Shown here piece after piece: positions 23,088-33,426 of a stretch of DNA of 64,000 nucleotides. Origin of the DNA: Methyloversatilis universalis FAM5 (GTDB lineage Bacteria; Pseudomonadota; Gammaproteobacteria; Burkholderiales; Rhodocyclaceae); contig NZ_AFHG01000036.1 in assembly GCF_000214035.2 (NCBI RefSeq), positions 62,001 to 126,000 on the forward strand, in the 5' to 3' direction. Under the pieces are notes generated by a model. It saw only the letters and a list, made by a program, of their open reading frames with translations. It did no database searches and had not been told where the DNA came from. Position numbers and translations under genes: made by a program. How positions within the stretch are numbered: position 1 is the stretch's first letter; each line of letters opens with the position of its first letter.

Positions 23088-23089
23088 GC

Positions 23090-23920
23090 TCACTTGGCCG
23101 CGTTCGGGAAGAACAGCTGCTGACCGTCGATCTTGTAGTCGGCGATCGCCTTCTGGCCTTCGGCCGACACCACCCAGTCGATGAAGGCCTGACCGTCGGC
23201 CTTCTTCACGTGCGGGTGCTTTTCCGGGTTCACCAGGATGACGCCGTACTGGTTGAACAGGCGCTTGTCGCCTTCGACCACCACCGTCAGGTCAGCGCGG
23301 TTCTTGAACGACAGCCAGGTGCCACGGTCGGCCAGGATGTAGGCGTTCATCGACGCCGCGGTATTCAGCGCCGGGCCCATGCCGGAGCCGGTGTCGCGGT
23401 ACCAGGCGCCCTTGACCGCATCGAGGTCGATGCCGGCCGCCTTCCACAGCCGCAGTTCGGCCGCGTGGGTGCCGCTCTTGTCGCCACGCGACACGAAGGG
23501 CGCCTGGGCGGTCTGCACCGCCTTCAGCGCTTCGGTGATGTCCTTGCCACCGGCGACCTTGGCCGGATCACTCTTCGGGCCGACCAGGATGAAGTCGTTG
23601 TACATCACTTCCTGGCGCTTCACGCCGAAGCCTTCGGCGATGAATTTCTCTTCCGCCGCCTTGTCGTGCACGAACACCACGTCGGCGTCGCCGCGACGCG
23701 CCATGTCCAGCGCCTGACCGGTGCCCAGCGCGACCACGCGCACCTCGATGCCGGTCCTGGCCTGGAACACCGGCAGCAGATGCTTGAACAGGCCGGACTG
23801 TTCGGTCGAGGTGGTCGACGACACGGTGATGAAACGGTCGGCCGCGGTGGCGAACGGTGCGGCGAGTGCCAGGGCAGCGGCAGCTGCGCCGGCGATGAAC
23901 GAGCGGCGGATCAGGTCCAT
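23090..23920 (-). CDS. tupA: Tungstate ABC transporter substrate-binding protein TupA
   Basis: 276 residues. Twin-arginine-like or Sec signal (MDLIRRSFIAGAAAAALALAAPFATA). The TupA signature VSSTTSTEQSGLFKHLLPVF binds the oxyanion; the next blocks are VALGTGQALDMARRGDADVVFVHDK, FVSRGDKSGTHAAELRLWKAAG and WYRDTGSGMGPALNTAA. TupA prefers tungstate over molybdate. Its start overlaps the tupC stop by 10 bp; operon order 25312 gene-tupB-tupC-tupA-modA-like. Confidence 0.9.
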   Translation of the reverse strand: MDLIRRSFIAGAAAAALALAAPFATAADRFITVSSTTSTEQSGLFKHLLPVFQARTGIEVRVVALGTGQALDMARRGDADVVFVHDKAAEEKFIAEGFGVKRQEVMYNDFILVGPKSDPAKVAGGKDITEALKAVQTAQAPFVSRGDKSGTHAAELRLWKAAGIDLDAVKGAWYRDTGSGMGPALNTAASMNAYILADRGTWLSFKNRADLTVVVEGDKRLFNQYGVILVNPEKHPHVKKADGQAFIDWVVSAEGQKAIADYKIDGQQLFFPNAAK

Positions 23921-24618
23921 GAAAGTTCTCCTCTGAGGTAATGCCCGGCTTGCTCCGAGCGCGGTGCGGCAAAGAAATCGGCGACCGGCGTGTGTTCGGT
24001 GATGCGGCCGGCGTCGACGAAAACGATGTCATCGGCCAGGCGACGCGCCTGACCGAGGTGATGGGTGACCATGACGATGGAACAGCCGTCGTCGGCGATG
24101 ACGCGGATCAGGCGCTCGACCTCGGCCGACGCGCCCGGGTCCAGGCTGGCGGTGGGCTCGTCGAGGAACAGCACGCGCGGGCGCAGCGCCCAGGCGCGCG
24201 CCAGCGCCACCCGCTGCTGCTCGCCGCCGGACAGCACCCGCGCCGGCCGGTGCGCGAGCGGCGACAGGCCGACCCGCTCCAGCACCGCTTCGGCGCGCGC
24301 TCGGCGTTCGGCAGCCGGCACGCCGGCCAGGTAGAGCGCATAGCTCACGTTATCGAGCACGCTGCGGCGGAGCATGACCGGGCGCTGGAACACCATGGCC
24401 TGCGGCGGACGCGCGCCGCCGCCGTTCCATACGATGCGGCCGGCGGTCGGTTCGATCAGGCCGTGCATCAGTCGCATCAGCACGCTCTTGCCGGCGCCGT
24501 TCGGGCCGAGCACCACGGTACGGCGGCCGGCATCCAGCCGCAGCGACACGTCGTGGATCAGCGTGCGTTCGCCCGCTTCGTAGCGCAGCGATTCCAGGGT
24601 GATCAGCGGCTCAGCCAT
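23911..24618 (-). CDS. tupC: Tungstate ABC transporter ATP-binding protein TupC
   Basis: About 235 residues from ATG 24618. Walker A GPNGAGKS, Q-loop MVFQRPVMLRRSV, signature LSGGEQQRVALARA, Walker B RVLFLDEPTASLDPG and the H-loop MVTHHLGQARRLADD are all intact. Energises tungstate import through TupB. Overlaps tupB by 8 bp. Confidence 0.9.
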   Translation of the reverse strand: MAEPLITLESLRYEAGERTLIHDVSLRLDAGRRTVVLGPNGAGKSVLMRLMHGLIEPTAGRIVWNGGGARPPQAMVFQRPVMLRRSVLDNVSYALYLAGVPAAERRARAEAVLERVGLSPLAHRPARVLSGGEQQRVALARAWALRPRVLFLDEPTASLDPGASAEVERLIRVIADDGCSIVMVTHHLGQARRLADDIVFVDAGRITEHTPVADFFAAPRSEQAGHYLRGELSWT

Positions 24619-25315
24619 GTCTTCTTGCCGCCCATTCACGCAGCGCGTGCGCCAGCGCATTCAGTATCAGCACGATGGAAATGAGGATGAAGCCCAGCGC
24701 CAGCGCCAGCGGCAGGTCGCCCTTGCTGGTTTCGAGCGCGATGCTGGTGGTCATCACCCGGGTGACGCCGTCGATGTTGCCGCCGACGATCATGACCGCG
24801 CCCACTTCGGCCACCGCCCGGCCGAGGCCGGCCAGCACCGCGGTGCTGAGGGAAAAGCGGGTATCCACCAGCAGCGTGAGCGCTGCCCGCGGCGTCGAAG
24901 CGCCGAGCGAACGCAGCTGTTCTTCGTAATCGCGCCAGGCGTCGGCCACGATCTGGCGCGACAGCGCGGCGATGATGGGGGTGATGAGCACCACCTGCGC
25001 GATCACCATGGCGGTCGGCGTGAACAGCAGGCCGAGCGGGCCGAGCGGACCGGCGCGCGACAGCAGCAGATAGACCAGCAGACCGATTACCACCGGCGGC
25101 AGGCCCATCATGCCGTTCAGGATGACGGTCAGCGGCTTGCGTCCGGGAAAGCGGCCGACCGCGACGGCGGCGCCGATCGGCAGGCCCAGGCAGGCGGCCA
25201 GGAAGACGGCGGTCAGGCTCACCTGCAGGCTGAGCCCGACGATGGACAGCAGCTTGCCGTCGGCTTCGGCGATGAGCTGGCCGGCGGTGAGGAAGCTTTC
25301 GGTGATCGTACTCAT
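24611..25315 (-). CDS. tupB: Tungstate ABC transporter permease TupB
   Basis: 234 residues with five to six spans. The EAA loop RSLGASTPRAALTLLVDTRFSLSTAVLAGLGRAVAEVGAVMIVGGNIDG is typical of TupB/WtpB-type permeases. Starts 4 bp inside the end of the upstream exported-protein gene (ATGA-type overlap). Confidence 0.88.
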   Translation of the reverse strand: MSTITESFLTAGQLIAEADGKLLSIVGLSLQVSLTAVFLAACLGLPIGAAVAVGRFPGRKPLTVILNGMMGLPPVVIGLLVYLLLSRAGPLGPLGLLFTPTAMVIAQVVLITPIIAALSRQIVADAWRDYEEQLRSLGASTPRAALTLLVDTRFSLSTAVLAGLGRAVAEVGAVMIVGGNIDGVTRVMTTSIALETSKGDLPLALALGFILISIVLILNALAHALREWAARRHG

Positions 25316-25857
25316 GGCGCGGGCTCCGCGATCACCATGAGCCCGACCTGCGCTTCGGCGACCGCGCTGATTTCCAGCCGGTAAGCCACACCCGCCTCAA
25401 GCCGGTAGATCAGTTCCTTCTGCACGCCCTCGCCGCGCAGGCAGCGCAGCGGCCGCATGAACACCGGCAGCGGCCGGCCGTCCGGCGCCACGATTTCGAT
25501 CCAGGCGCGTGCGCTGCTCATGACGCGGTACAGGCCGCTGGCCGGCACGCCCAGCACGAAAATGCCGGCCTGACCGGCAGTGCGACGGCCCGGCGCCTGC
25601 AGCGTCACCCGCGTTTCGTCGTCCAGTCGTGCGTCTGCGCGCTGCCCGGGCCGTATCGCCGGTGCGGCAGCGGCGCTGCGGCCGGCCTCCAGCATGTCGG
25701 CGGGCATCGTCCACGCGCGTGCCAGCGCAGCGGTGACCGCCGGCGCATCGGCACAGGCCGCGTCGTTGTCGGTGGCCCGTCCCTGAAGCGGTAACAGAGC
25801 GCTCACCGCAAGCAGACCCGCGAGCGCAAGTCCTGAAGATCGCATCCTATTCCTCAC
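25312..25857 (-). CDS. Exported protein of unknown function leading the tungstate operon
   Basis: 181 residues; signal peptide SGLALAGLLAVSALLPLQGRA. Mature part has Cys residues (ACADAPAVTAALARAW; RPLRCLRGEG) and a beta-sandwich-like C-terminal half (GLYRVMSSARAWIEIVAPDG... YRLEAGVAYRLEISAVAEAQVGLMVIAEP). It overlaps tupB, so it is probably co-expressed with tungstate uptake and may act in the periplasm with TupA. No family recognised. Confidence 0.7.
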   Translation of the reverse strand: MRNRMRSSGLALAGLLAVSALLPLQGRATDNDAACADAPAVTAALARAWTMPADMLEAGRSAAAAPAIRPGQRADARLDDETRVTLQAPGRRTAGQAGIFVLGVPASGLYRVMSSARAWIEIVAPDGRPLPVFMRPLRCLRGEGVQKELIYRLEAGVAYRLEISAVAEAQVGLMVIAEPAP

Positions 25858-25998
25858 CCTGCCGCAAACGCTGCGAAAGGCGCGCCGGCCCTGAGCGCGG
25901 CGCCGGACCGGGCGTTCCCGGAACAGGCGAATTCATGAATCGGCATCGGAAAACACATAAGATGCGCGACGCTATCTCAACGACGCTTTGCGTCCTAT

Positions 25999-27120
25999 AT
26001 GTCCGATTCTGCACAAAACCTGCCGACGCTCCGGGTCGAGTGGGATTTCGGCGCCGAGGCGCCCGCCAGCATCGGCCGGCTGATCGCGCTGCTGGCCGCC
26101 ATCGACAGCTCGGGTTCAATCGCCGGCGCGGCGCGTGAAACCGGGCTGTCCTACCGCAACGCCTGGGGCCTGATCAACGCCTGGCAGGCCTGGTTCGGCC
26201 AGCCTCTGATCGTCACCGCGCGCGCGCACGGCTCGTCGCTTGAGCCCTTTGCCCGCCAGCTGCTGGAGATCGACCGCGGTGCCCGCCGCTCGCTGTCGCG
26301 CGCGCTGGAGCACGCCAGCGAACCGATGCGTGTGCTGTCGCTGAAGCCGGCCGAACACGACAGCGCGGCGCTGCGCTTCGCCGCCAGCCACGAACCGCTG
26401 CTGAACGAACTGATCCGCCAGCTGCGCAGCGCCCGCGCCGATGGCGCCGCGGTCACGCTGAGCACCCACGGCAGTCTGGAATCGCTGCTCGCGCTGGCCG
26501 CCCGCCGCTGCGACATCGCCGGTTTTCACTGCCCGGTCGGCGATCTGGGGCGCGACATCTGGTCGCTCTACCGTGCCCAGCCGGGTCTGCCGAAACTGCG
26601 GCTGATCGGTTTCGCGCGCCGCACCCAGGGTCTCATCCTGGCGCGCGGCAATCCTAAGAAGGTGAGCGGTCTGGCCGACCTGACGCGCAAGGACCTGCGC
26701 TTCGTACACCGCCAGCCGGGCGCCGGCACCCGGCTGGCCTTCGATCTGCTGGCGCGCCGGGCCGGGCTGGACACGCGGGCGCTGAACGACGGCGACGAAG
26801 AGCACACCCACGCCGCGGTCGCTGCGCTGATCGCCAGCGACGAAGCCGACGCCGGCCTCGGGCTGGAGGCGTTCGCGCGCCGGCTCGATCTCGATTTCAT
26901 CCCGCTGTTCGAGGAAATGTATTTCCTCGCGCTGCGCGACAGCGCCGCCGGCCGCGACACCGCGCACGCGCTGTCGGCGCTGCTGCGCGATCCGCACTGG
27001 CGCGCCCGCGGCCGCGAACTGAGCGGCTACGCGCTGGATGAAGCCGGCGAGGAATACGATATGACCGGCGCCGAAACGCTGCTGTTCGGCCCGCCTTCCG
27101 CCCGGATCCCCGCCCGATGA
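25999..27120 (+). CDS. ModE-like regulator with C-terminal periplasmic-binding-type domain
   Basis: 373 residues. N-terminal ModE-type winged helix (IALLAAIDSSGSIAGAARETGLSYRNAWGLINAWQAWFGQPL). The C-terminal ~230 residues form a substrate-binding-protein-like domain (PBP_like, as in molybdate/tungstate-responsive regulators): LSTHGSLESLLALAARRCDIAGFHCP, FVHRQPGAGTRLAFDLL, TAAVAALIASDEADAGLGLEAFA-type ending. Divergent from the tup operon and probably represses it when oxyanion is plentiful. The 140-bp intergenic region has TATA-like elements and GACGC-TTT-GCGTC at 25981-25993 as a possible operator; no textbook ModE box is seen. Confidence 0.82.
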   Translation: MSDSAQNLPTLRVEWDFGAEAPASIGRLIALLAAIDSSGSIAGAARETGLSYRNAWGLINAWQAWFGQPLIVTARAHGSSLEPFARQLLEIDRGARRSLSRALEHASEPMRVLSLKPAEHDSAALRFAASHEPLLNELIRQLRSARADGAAVTLSTHGSLESLLALAARRCDIAGFHCPVGDLGRDIWSLYRAQPGLPKLRLIGFARRTQGLILARGNPKKVSGLADLTRKDLRFVHRQPGAGTRLAFDLLARRAGLDTRALNDGDEEHTHAAVAALIASDEADAGLGLEAFARRLDLDFIPLFEEMYFLALRDSAAGRDTAHALSALLRDPHWRARGRELSGYALDEAGEEYDMTGAETLLFGPPSARIPAR

Positions 27121-27186
27121 CCGGCAACTCTGCCGCGGCCGGCGGCGCGGCTTGCTAAAATCGCGCCTCAGTTACCGGACCCCTAC

Positions 27187-28359
27187 ATGAAACGCACCCG
27201 ATTTGCCCGCCGCGGCGGCCTCACGCAGGACGCCGCGCTGCTCACCCGGCTGGCCGCCGGACTGGCGCTGTCCGCCAGCCGCATCGAAGACCGCTACTGG
27301 GAAGTGCGGCTCACCGAACAGGTGAGCCGGCTGCTGGCCGACCGCAACGAGGATGCGCTGAACGCCGCGCTCGACCACCTGTGGCGCGAGGACGCGCCCG
27401 CCTACGACGAACTGGCCGATTTCATCGAAGCCGGCGCCGAATGCGGCGTGGCCGGCGAGGCCGGCAAGGACTGGGACGCGGTGGTGTTCGCCGCACCGCT
27501 GCTCGCCTGGTCGCGCTTTTCCATTCCGGCCGGCCCGATTCCGGCTGCCACGCTGGCCAGCCTGAAAGTGCAGCTGAGCGCCCACGCCTTCGGCGCACGG
27601 GTCAAGGTGGCGCTTGCCGACTATCTGTTCAGCCCGGACCAGCTGCCGCGCGGCTATGTCGAAACCCGCGATCTGGCCGACGACCTCGGCGAGGTGGTGC
27701 GCGCCGGCCAGGACTTGAAGCTGGAATCCGACGCGATGGCGCAGACCACCACCTTCCTGTCCGACACCCGCTACCTGATCGGCATCGCAATGGCGCCGCG
27801 CGGTCAGGCGCTGTTCCGCTGGCAGGAAGACGACGGCTCGCGCGAGCACGTGCTCAAGCAGTGGCAGGCCCAGGGCGGCGCGGTCATGGCCACGCTGCTG
27901 CCGGGCTGCGCCTTCGAACTGCTGCCGCCGAATGCCTACCACTCGGCCTGCCGCGAAGCCGACCGCGCGTCGCGCGCCTATTCGCTGCGCGCGTCGGTCG
28001 CCTTCCTGGAACAGACGCTGGCGGTGCCGGCCAGTGGCCTGCGTGCCATCATCGCGCCCTTCCACGACCAGCAGCTCGAGGAATACCGCGTCGCCTTCAC
28101 CACCAGCGGCTCGAACCAGGTGGTGCACGGCCTGGTGTGGGCGCTGCTCGGCGCCGAGGACGAAGAGACCGACACCGTGGGCGACATCGAGGCGGTATTG
28201 CGCGAGTGCGGCGTGACCGACATCCTGGTGCTGGACCACCGCATGCCGATGGAGTACTGCGACGACTGCGGCGCGCCGATGTACCCGGACCCGGAAGGCC
28301 AGCCGGTGCATGCCGAACTGCCGGAAACCGGCGACCAGCCGCCCGCCCACCTGCACTGA
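27187..28359 (+). CDS. DUF2863 family protein
   Basis: 390 residues, soluble. Matches the betaproteobacterial DUF2863 proteins (opening MKRTRFARRGGLTQDAALLTRLAAGLALSASRIEDRYWE). C-terminal zinc-like pair CDDCGAPMYPDPEGQPVHAELPE resembles a small metal-binding end. Role unknown. It stands alone between the regulator and prfC; a GC-rich C-CGCGGCC-GC hairpin (28376-28400) after the stop may terminate it. Confidence 0.8.
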   Translation: MKRTRFARRGGLTQDAALLTRLAAGLALSASRIEDRYWEVRLTEQVSRLLADRNEDALNAALDHLWREDAPAYDELADFIEAGAECGVAGEAGKDWDAVVFAAPLLAWSRFSIPAGPIPAATLASLKVQLSAHAFGARVKVALADYLFSPDQLPRGYVETRDLADDLGEVVRAGQDLKLESDAMAQTTTFLSDTRYLIGIAMAPRGQALFRWQEDDGSREHVLKQWQAQGGAVMATLLPGCAFELLPPNAYHSACREADRASRAYSLRASVAFLEQTLAVPASGLRAIIAPFHDQQLEEYRVAFTTSGSNQVVHGLVWALLGAEDEETDTVGDIEAVLRECGVTDILVLDHRMPMEYCDDCGAPMYPDPEGQPVHAELPETGDQPPAHLH

Positions 28360-28420
28360 CACCTGACCCTGTTTCCGCGGCCGCGCCTCGCGCGGCCGTT
28401 TTCATTTGCCGAAGATCGCC

Positions 28421-30022
<1,602 letters not shown>

Positions 30023-30024
30023 CG

Positions 30025-30312
30025 CCGCAATCGCGGCGAAGGCGCCGCGCCCACAGGAATCTGCACAGGTCGCGGCACGCCGTTGTGGGAGCGGCGCCCC
30101 CGCCGCGAAGGGGCCTGTGCTCGACACCGTCTCCTGGACAACCGCCGCAATCGCGGCGAGGCGCCGCTCCCACGGCATCCGCACTGGTCGCTGAAAGTCT
30201 TTGTGGGAGCGGCGCCCCCGCCGCGATACGGCCTGCGCCCAGCACCGTCTCCTGAACAACCGCCGCGATCGCGGCTAGGCGCCGCTCCCACGGAATCTGC
30301 ACAGGTCACTGG
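30025..30312. repeat. REP-like tandem repeat array (about 2.4 units of 118-120 bp)
   Basis: Units begin with CCGCAATCGCGG at 30025 and 30145 and with CCGCGATCGCGG at 30263. Each full unit holds CCGCNATCGCGGC...GGCGCCGCNCCCAC, then the inverted block TGTGGGAGCGGCGCCCCCGCCGCGA, then CACCGTCTCCTG. The paired GTGGGAGCGGCGCC blocks are inverted copies that would fold into hairpins, as in BIME-type REP elements. The block lies between convergent prfC and mrpG and no gene is visible. Confidence 0.85.
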
Positions 30313-30336
30313 GGCTCATGCTGCAGGCAGCGGCCT

Positions 30337-30666
30337 TCAGTCCCGCTCCGGATGCCCCGCCTTCGACGGCAGTTTCAGGTGCAGCGCGGCCTTGGCCAGC
30401 AGGTTGGCCGACACCGGTGCGGTGATGAAGATGAACAGCGTGATCAGCAGTTCATGGATGGCCAGACGGCCGGTGGCGGCGCTGTACAGCATGCTGGCGA
30501 TCAGCACGCCGCCCACGCCCAGCGTGCTGGCCTTGGTCGGTGCGTGCAGGCGCTGGAAGAAGTCGCGGAAGCGCAGCATGCCGAGCGCGCCCACCAGCAG
30601 GAAGAAGGCGCCGATCAGCAGAAGCAGCGCCACCAGCCCGTCGATCCACGGATTCAGTTCAGTCAT
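30337..30666 (-). CDS. mrpG: Na+(K+)/H+ antiporter subunit MrpG
   Basis: 109 residues, three spans; motif GALGMLRFRDFFQRLHAPTKASTLGVGGVL is the MnhG/PhaG signature. Last gene of the mrpA-G operon, 9 bp after mrpF. Confidence 0.92.
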   Translation of the reverse strand: MTELNPWIDGLVALLLLIGAFFLLVGALGMLRFRDFFQRLHAPTKASTLGVGGVLIASMLYSAATGRLAIHELLITLFIFITAPVSANLLAKAALHLKLPSKAGHPERD

Positions 30667-30675
30667 CGCGGCCCC

Positions 30676-30945
30676 TCACTCGATCACGTCGCCACGCGTC
30701 AGGTAGCGCGCCAGCGCCACGGTCGCGACGAAGCCCAGCATGGCGACGATGAGCGCCGCCTCGAACAGCAGTTCGCTGCGCTGGCGCATGCCCAGCACGA
30801 TGACCAGCGCCACCACGTTCACGTAAAGCGTATCGAGCGCCAGGATGCGGTCGGCGATTTCCGGGCCGCGCAGCACCCGCCAGCCGCAGGCCAGCATGGC
30901 CAGCACCAGTGCGCCGAAGGTGATGTCGAGCGCGAGATCGGTCAT
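30676..30945 (-). CDS. mrpF: Na+(K+)/H+ antiporter subunit MrpF
   Basis: 89 residues, three spans; RVLRGPEIADRILALDTLYVNVVALVIVLGM and LFEAALIVAMLGFVATVALARYL match MnhF. Overlaps mrpE by 4 bp. Confidence 0.92.
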   Translation of the reverse strand: MTDLALDITFGALVLAMLACGWRVLRGPEIADRILALDTLYVNVVALVIVLGMRQRSELLFEAALIVAMLGFVATVALARYLTRGDVIE

Positions 30946-31451
30946 CCGAAAATCTCCCTCAGCGGCGCCTCGTAACGCGCCTTCATGTCGCGCGCCGCGG
31001 CCTCCGGGTCGCTGCAGTCCAGCGCATGCACCAGGATTTCACGACGCGTTTCGTCGACGATGCAGGACACGGTGCCCGGCGTCATCGTGATGATGGACGC
31101 GAACAGCGCAATGCCGTTCGGGTGGGTGATGTCCAGCGGCACCGGCACCCAGGCCGGCTGCGGCGTGCGGGCCGGGTTCAGCACCAGCTTCGCCACCGTG
31201 ATGTTGGACTGCACGATGTCCCACAGCACGATGGCGGTGAGTCTGAGCGCCGGGCCGGCCGCGCGCAGCCGGAAGCCGTCGCCGATGAAGCCGCCCACCA
31301 TGCGCGGAATGACCAGCGCCAGCAGCGCTGCCGCGATCAGGTTTCCGGCGTCGAGCGACTGCTGCAGCATGAGCCAGCCGGCCGCCAGCAGCGCGGACAT
31401 GACCGGGTGCGCCAGCCAGCGGCGGGCGGCGGGGCTGCGCTGTTCGCTCAT
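30942..31451 (-). CDS. mrpE: Na+(K+)/H+ antiporter subunit MrpE
   Basis: 169 residues. Membrane part in the first half, then the hallmark MTPGTVSCIVDETRREILVHALD. Overlaps mrpD and mrpF by 4 bp each. Confidence 0.92.
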   Translation of the reverse strand: MSEQRSPAARRWLAHPVMSALLAAGWLMLQQSLDAGNLIAAALLALVIPRMVGGFIGDGFRLRAAGPALRLTAIVLWDIVQSNITVAKLVLNPARTPQPAWVPVPLDITHPNGIALFASIITMTPGTVSCIVDETRREILVHALDCSDPEAAARDMKARYEAPLREIFG

Positions 31452-33058
31452 GGCCTGCCCTCCCCGTCCGGTGCCGGAAATCCATACGGCCGTGTGGTGA
31501 TGACGCCTTCGACCCCGAGCACCGCCTGCACGTAACTGCGGCGGTCCGCCAGCTGGGCGGCGGCGGCGTCGGTGTAGCGGGTCAGCGGGCCGGCCAGCAC
31601 GCTCATCAGCACGCCGGCGCCGAGCAGCGCGACCGGTGCCGCCAGCATGCGCGGACTGGCGCCGGCCGGCGTACCGCTGCCGGCCAGTTCAGGGCGTTCG
31701 CTCCAGAACAGCACGCTGCCTGCGCGCGCCAGCCCGAGCAGGGTCAGGAAGCCCACGGTCAGCACCACCGCCCACACCCAGGGCTGCGACGCGATGCCGC
31801 TGGAGGCCTGCAGCACCATGAGCTTGCCGATGAAGCCGGGCAGCGGCGGCAGACCGGCGGCCGACGCGGCGGCCAGCAGCATGAGCAGGCCCAGCAGCGC
31901 CGGCTGCGCCAGCGGCGGCCCGGGTTCGATGCGGTCGGCCGCGTCGCCGCGCTGCGCGGCCAGCAGTTCGGCCAGCAGGAACAGCGCGGCCACCACCAGC
32001 GTGCTGTGCACCATGTAATAGAGCGCGGCCGACAGGCCGGCCGGGCTGAACAGCCCGACCCCGGCCAGCACGGTGCCGACCGACGCCACCGTCAGCCAGG
32101 CCACCAGCCGCGGCAGGCTGCGCGCCGACAGCACGCCGCACACCGCGAGCAGACCGGTCGCCAGCCCGAGCGGCAGCAGCCAGGGGCCGGCCACCAGCGC
32201 CGAGCCCCCCGCGTCCGCGCCGAAAATGACCGCATGCACCCGCACGATGCTGTACACGCCCACCTTGGTCATGATGGCGAACAGCGCCGCCACCGGCGCG
32301 CTGGCCGCGGCATAGGTGGCGGGCAGCCACAGGTGCAGCGGCAGCAGCGCCGCCTTCACGCCGAACACCACGAGCAGCAGCAGCGCCGCCGCCTTCAGCA
32401 CCACCGCGGCGTCACCCTCGACCAGCGGCACCCGCTGCGCGAGGTCCGCCATGTTCAGCGTGCCGGCGTTGGCGTAGATCAGCGACACGCCGATCAGGAA
32501 CAGCGCCGACGCCGCCAGATTGATCGCCACGTACTGCAGGCCGACCCGGAAGCGCTCCCGGCCCTGCCCGTGTATCAGCAGCACGTAGGAAGCGATCAGC
32601 AGCACCTCGAAGAACACGAACAGGTTGAACAGGTCGCCGGTGACGAAAGCGCCGTTCAGGCCCATCAGCTGGAACTGGAACAGCGCGTGGAAATGCCGGC
32701 CGCGGGTGTCCCAGCCGCCAGCGGCGTACCACAGCACCGGCAGCGCCACCGCCTGGGTGAGCACCAGCATCATCGCCGACAGCCGGTCCACCACCAGCAC
32801 GATGCCGAAAGGCGCCGGCCAGTCGCCGACGCGGTACACCCGCAGTGCGCCGCTGTCCGCCTCAAGCGCCAGCTTGAGCGCGAACATGAGGCCCAGCGCG
32901 ACCGACACCAGCGCGATGCGGCGCAGCCGCGGCAGCGCATCGGCGCGGTCGCCGATCAGCAGCATGAAGACCGCGGTCAGACTGGGCAGCAGCACCGGCA
33001 GCACCGCGAGGTGCTGGCGGAACATCTGCATCATGACGTCGGCAAAGGTGGCGTTCAT
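31448..33058 (-). CDS. mrpD: Na+(K+)/H+ antiporter subunit MrpD
   Basis: 536 residues, 13-14 spans, homologous to proton-pumping NuoN/M-type subunits. Key features: GDLFNLFVFFEVLLIASYVLLI (conserved Glu in the membrane), the Lys-containing LLLVVFGVKAALLPLHLWLPATYAAASAPVAALFAIMTKVGVYSI. It works with MrpA in exchange of protons for Na+ or K+. The gene overlaps its neighbours by 4 bp. Confidence 0.93.
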   Translation of the reverse strand: MNATFADVMMQMFRQHLAVLPVLLPSLTAVFMLLIGDRADALPRLRRIALVSVALGLMFALKLALEADSGALRVYRVGDWPAPFGIVLVVDRLSAMMLVLTQAVALPVLWYAAGGWDTRGRHFHALFQFQLMGLNGAFVTGDLFNLFVFFEVLLIASYVLLIHGQGRERFRVGLQYVAINLAASALFLIGVSLIYANAGTLNMADLAQRVPLVEGDAAVVLKAAALLLLVVFGVKAALLPLHLWLPATYAAASAPVAALFAIMTKVGVYSIVRVHAVIFGADAGGSALVAGPWLLPLGLATGLLAVCGVLSARSLPRLVAWLTVASVGTVLAGVGLFSPAGLSAALYYMVHSTLVVAALFLLAELLAAQRGDAADRIEPGPPLAQPALLGLLMLLAAASAAGLPPLPGFIGKLMVLQASSGIASQPWVWAVVLTVGFLTLLGLARAGSVLFWSERPELAGSGTPAGASPRMLAAPVALLGAGVLMSVLAGPLTRYTDAAAAQLADRRSYVQAVLGVEGVITTRPYGFPAPDGEGRP

Positions 33059-33426
33059 GCGTCGCGCTCCGGCCGTTCGCCGGGCTCGCGCCCGTCCACG
33101 TGATCGGTGCCGGCTTCGGCCCGGCTGCGCAGCGCCAGTTCGATCACGAAACCGGTGGTCGCGAAGCCGATCACGATGGCGGTGAGCACCAGCGCCTGCG
33201 GCAGCGGGTCAGCCTGCACCGCGCCCTGCCCGAGTATCGGCGGCGCGCCGCTCCACAGCCGACCCATCACGAAGATGAAAATGTTTACCGCATAGCCCAG
33301 CAGCGTAAGCCCCAGCACCACCGGAAAGCTGCGCCCGCGCAGCATCAGGTACACGCCGCAGGCGGTCACCCAGCCGATGCCGGTCGCCACCAGGAATTCC
33401 ATGCTGACGTTGGCGAGCAGACTCAT
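33055..33426 (-). CDS. mrpC: Na+(K+)/H+ antiporter subunit MrpC
   Basis: 123 residues, NuoK-like: GVYLMLRGRSFPVVLGLTLLGYAVNIFIFVMG and DPLPQALVLTAIVIGFATTGFVI are the family blocks. Overlaps mrpA and mrpD by 4 bp. Confidence 0.93.
   Translation of the reverse strand: MSLLANVSMEFLVATGIGWVTACGVYLMLRGRSFPVVLGLTLLGYAVNIFIFVMGRLWSGAPPILGQGAVQADPLPQALVLTAIVIGFATTGFVIELALRSRAEAGTDHVDGREPGERPERDA

Noticed and set aside
30025-30312. Repeats as a CRISPR array
   Set aside because: Units are 118-120 bp with internal inverted repeats and no short unique spacers; no cas genes nearby.
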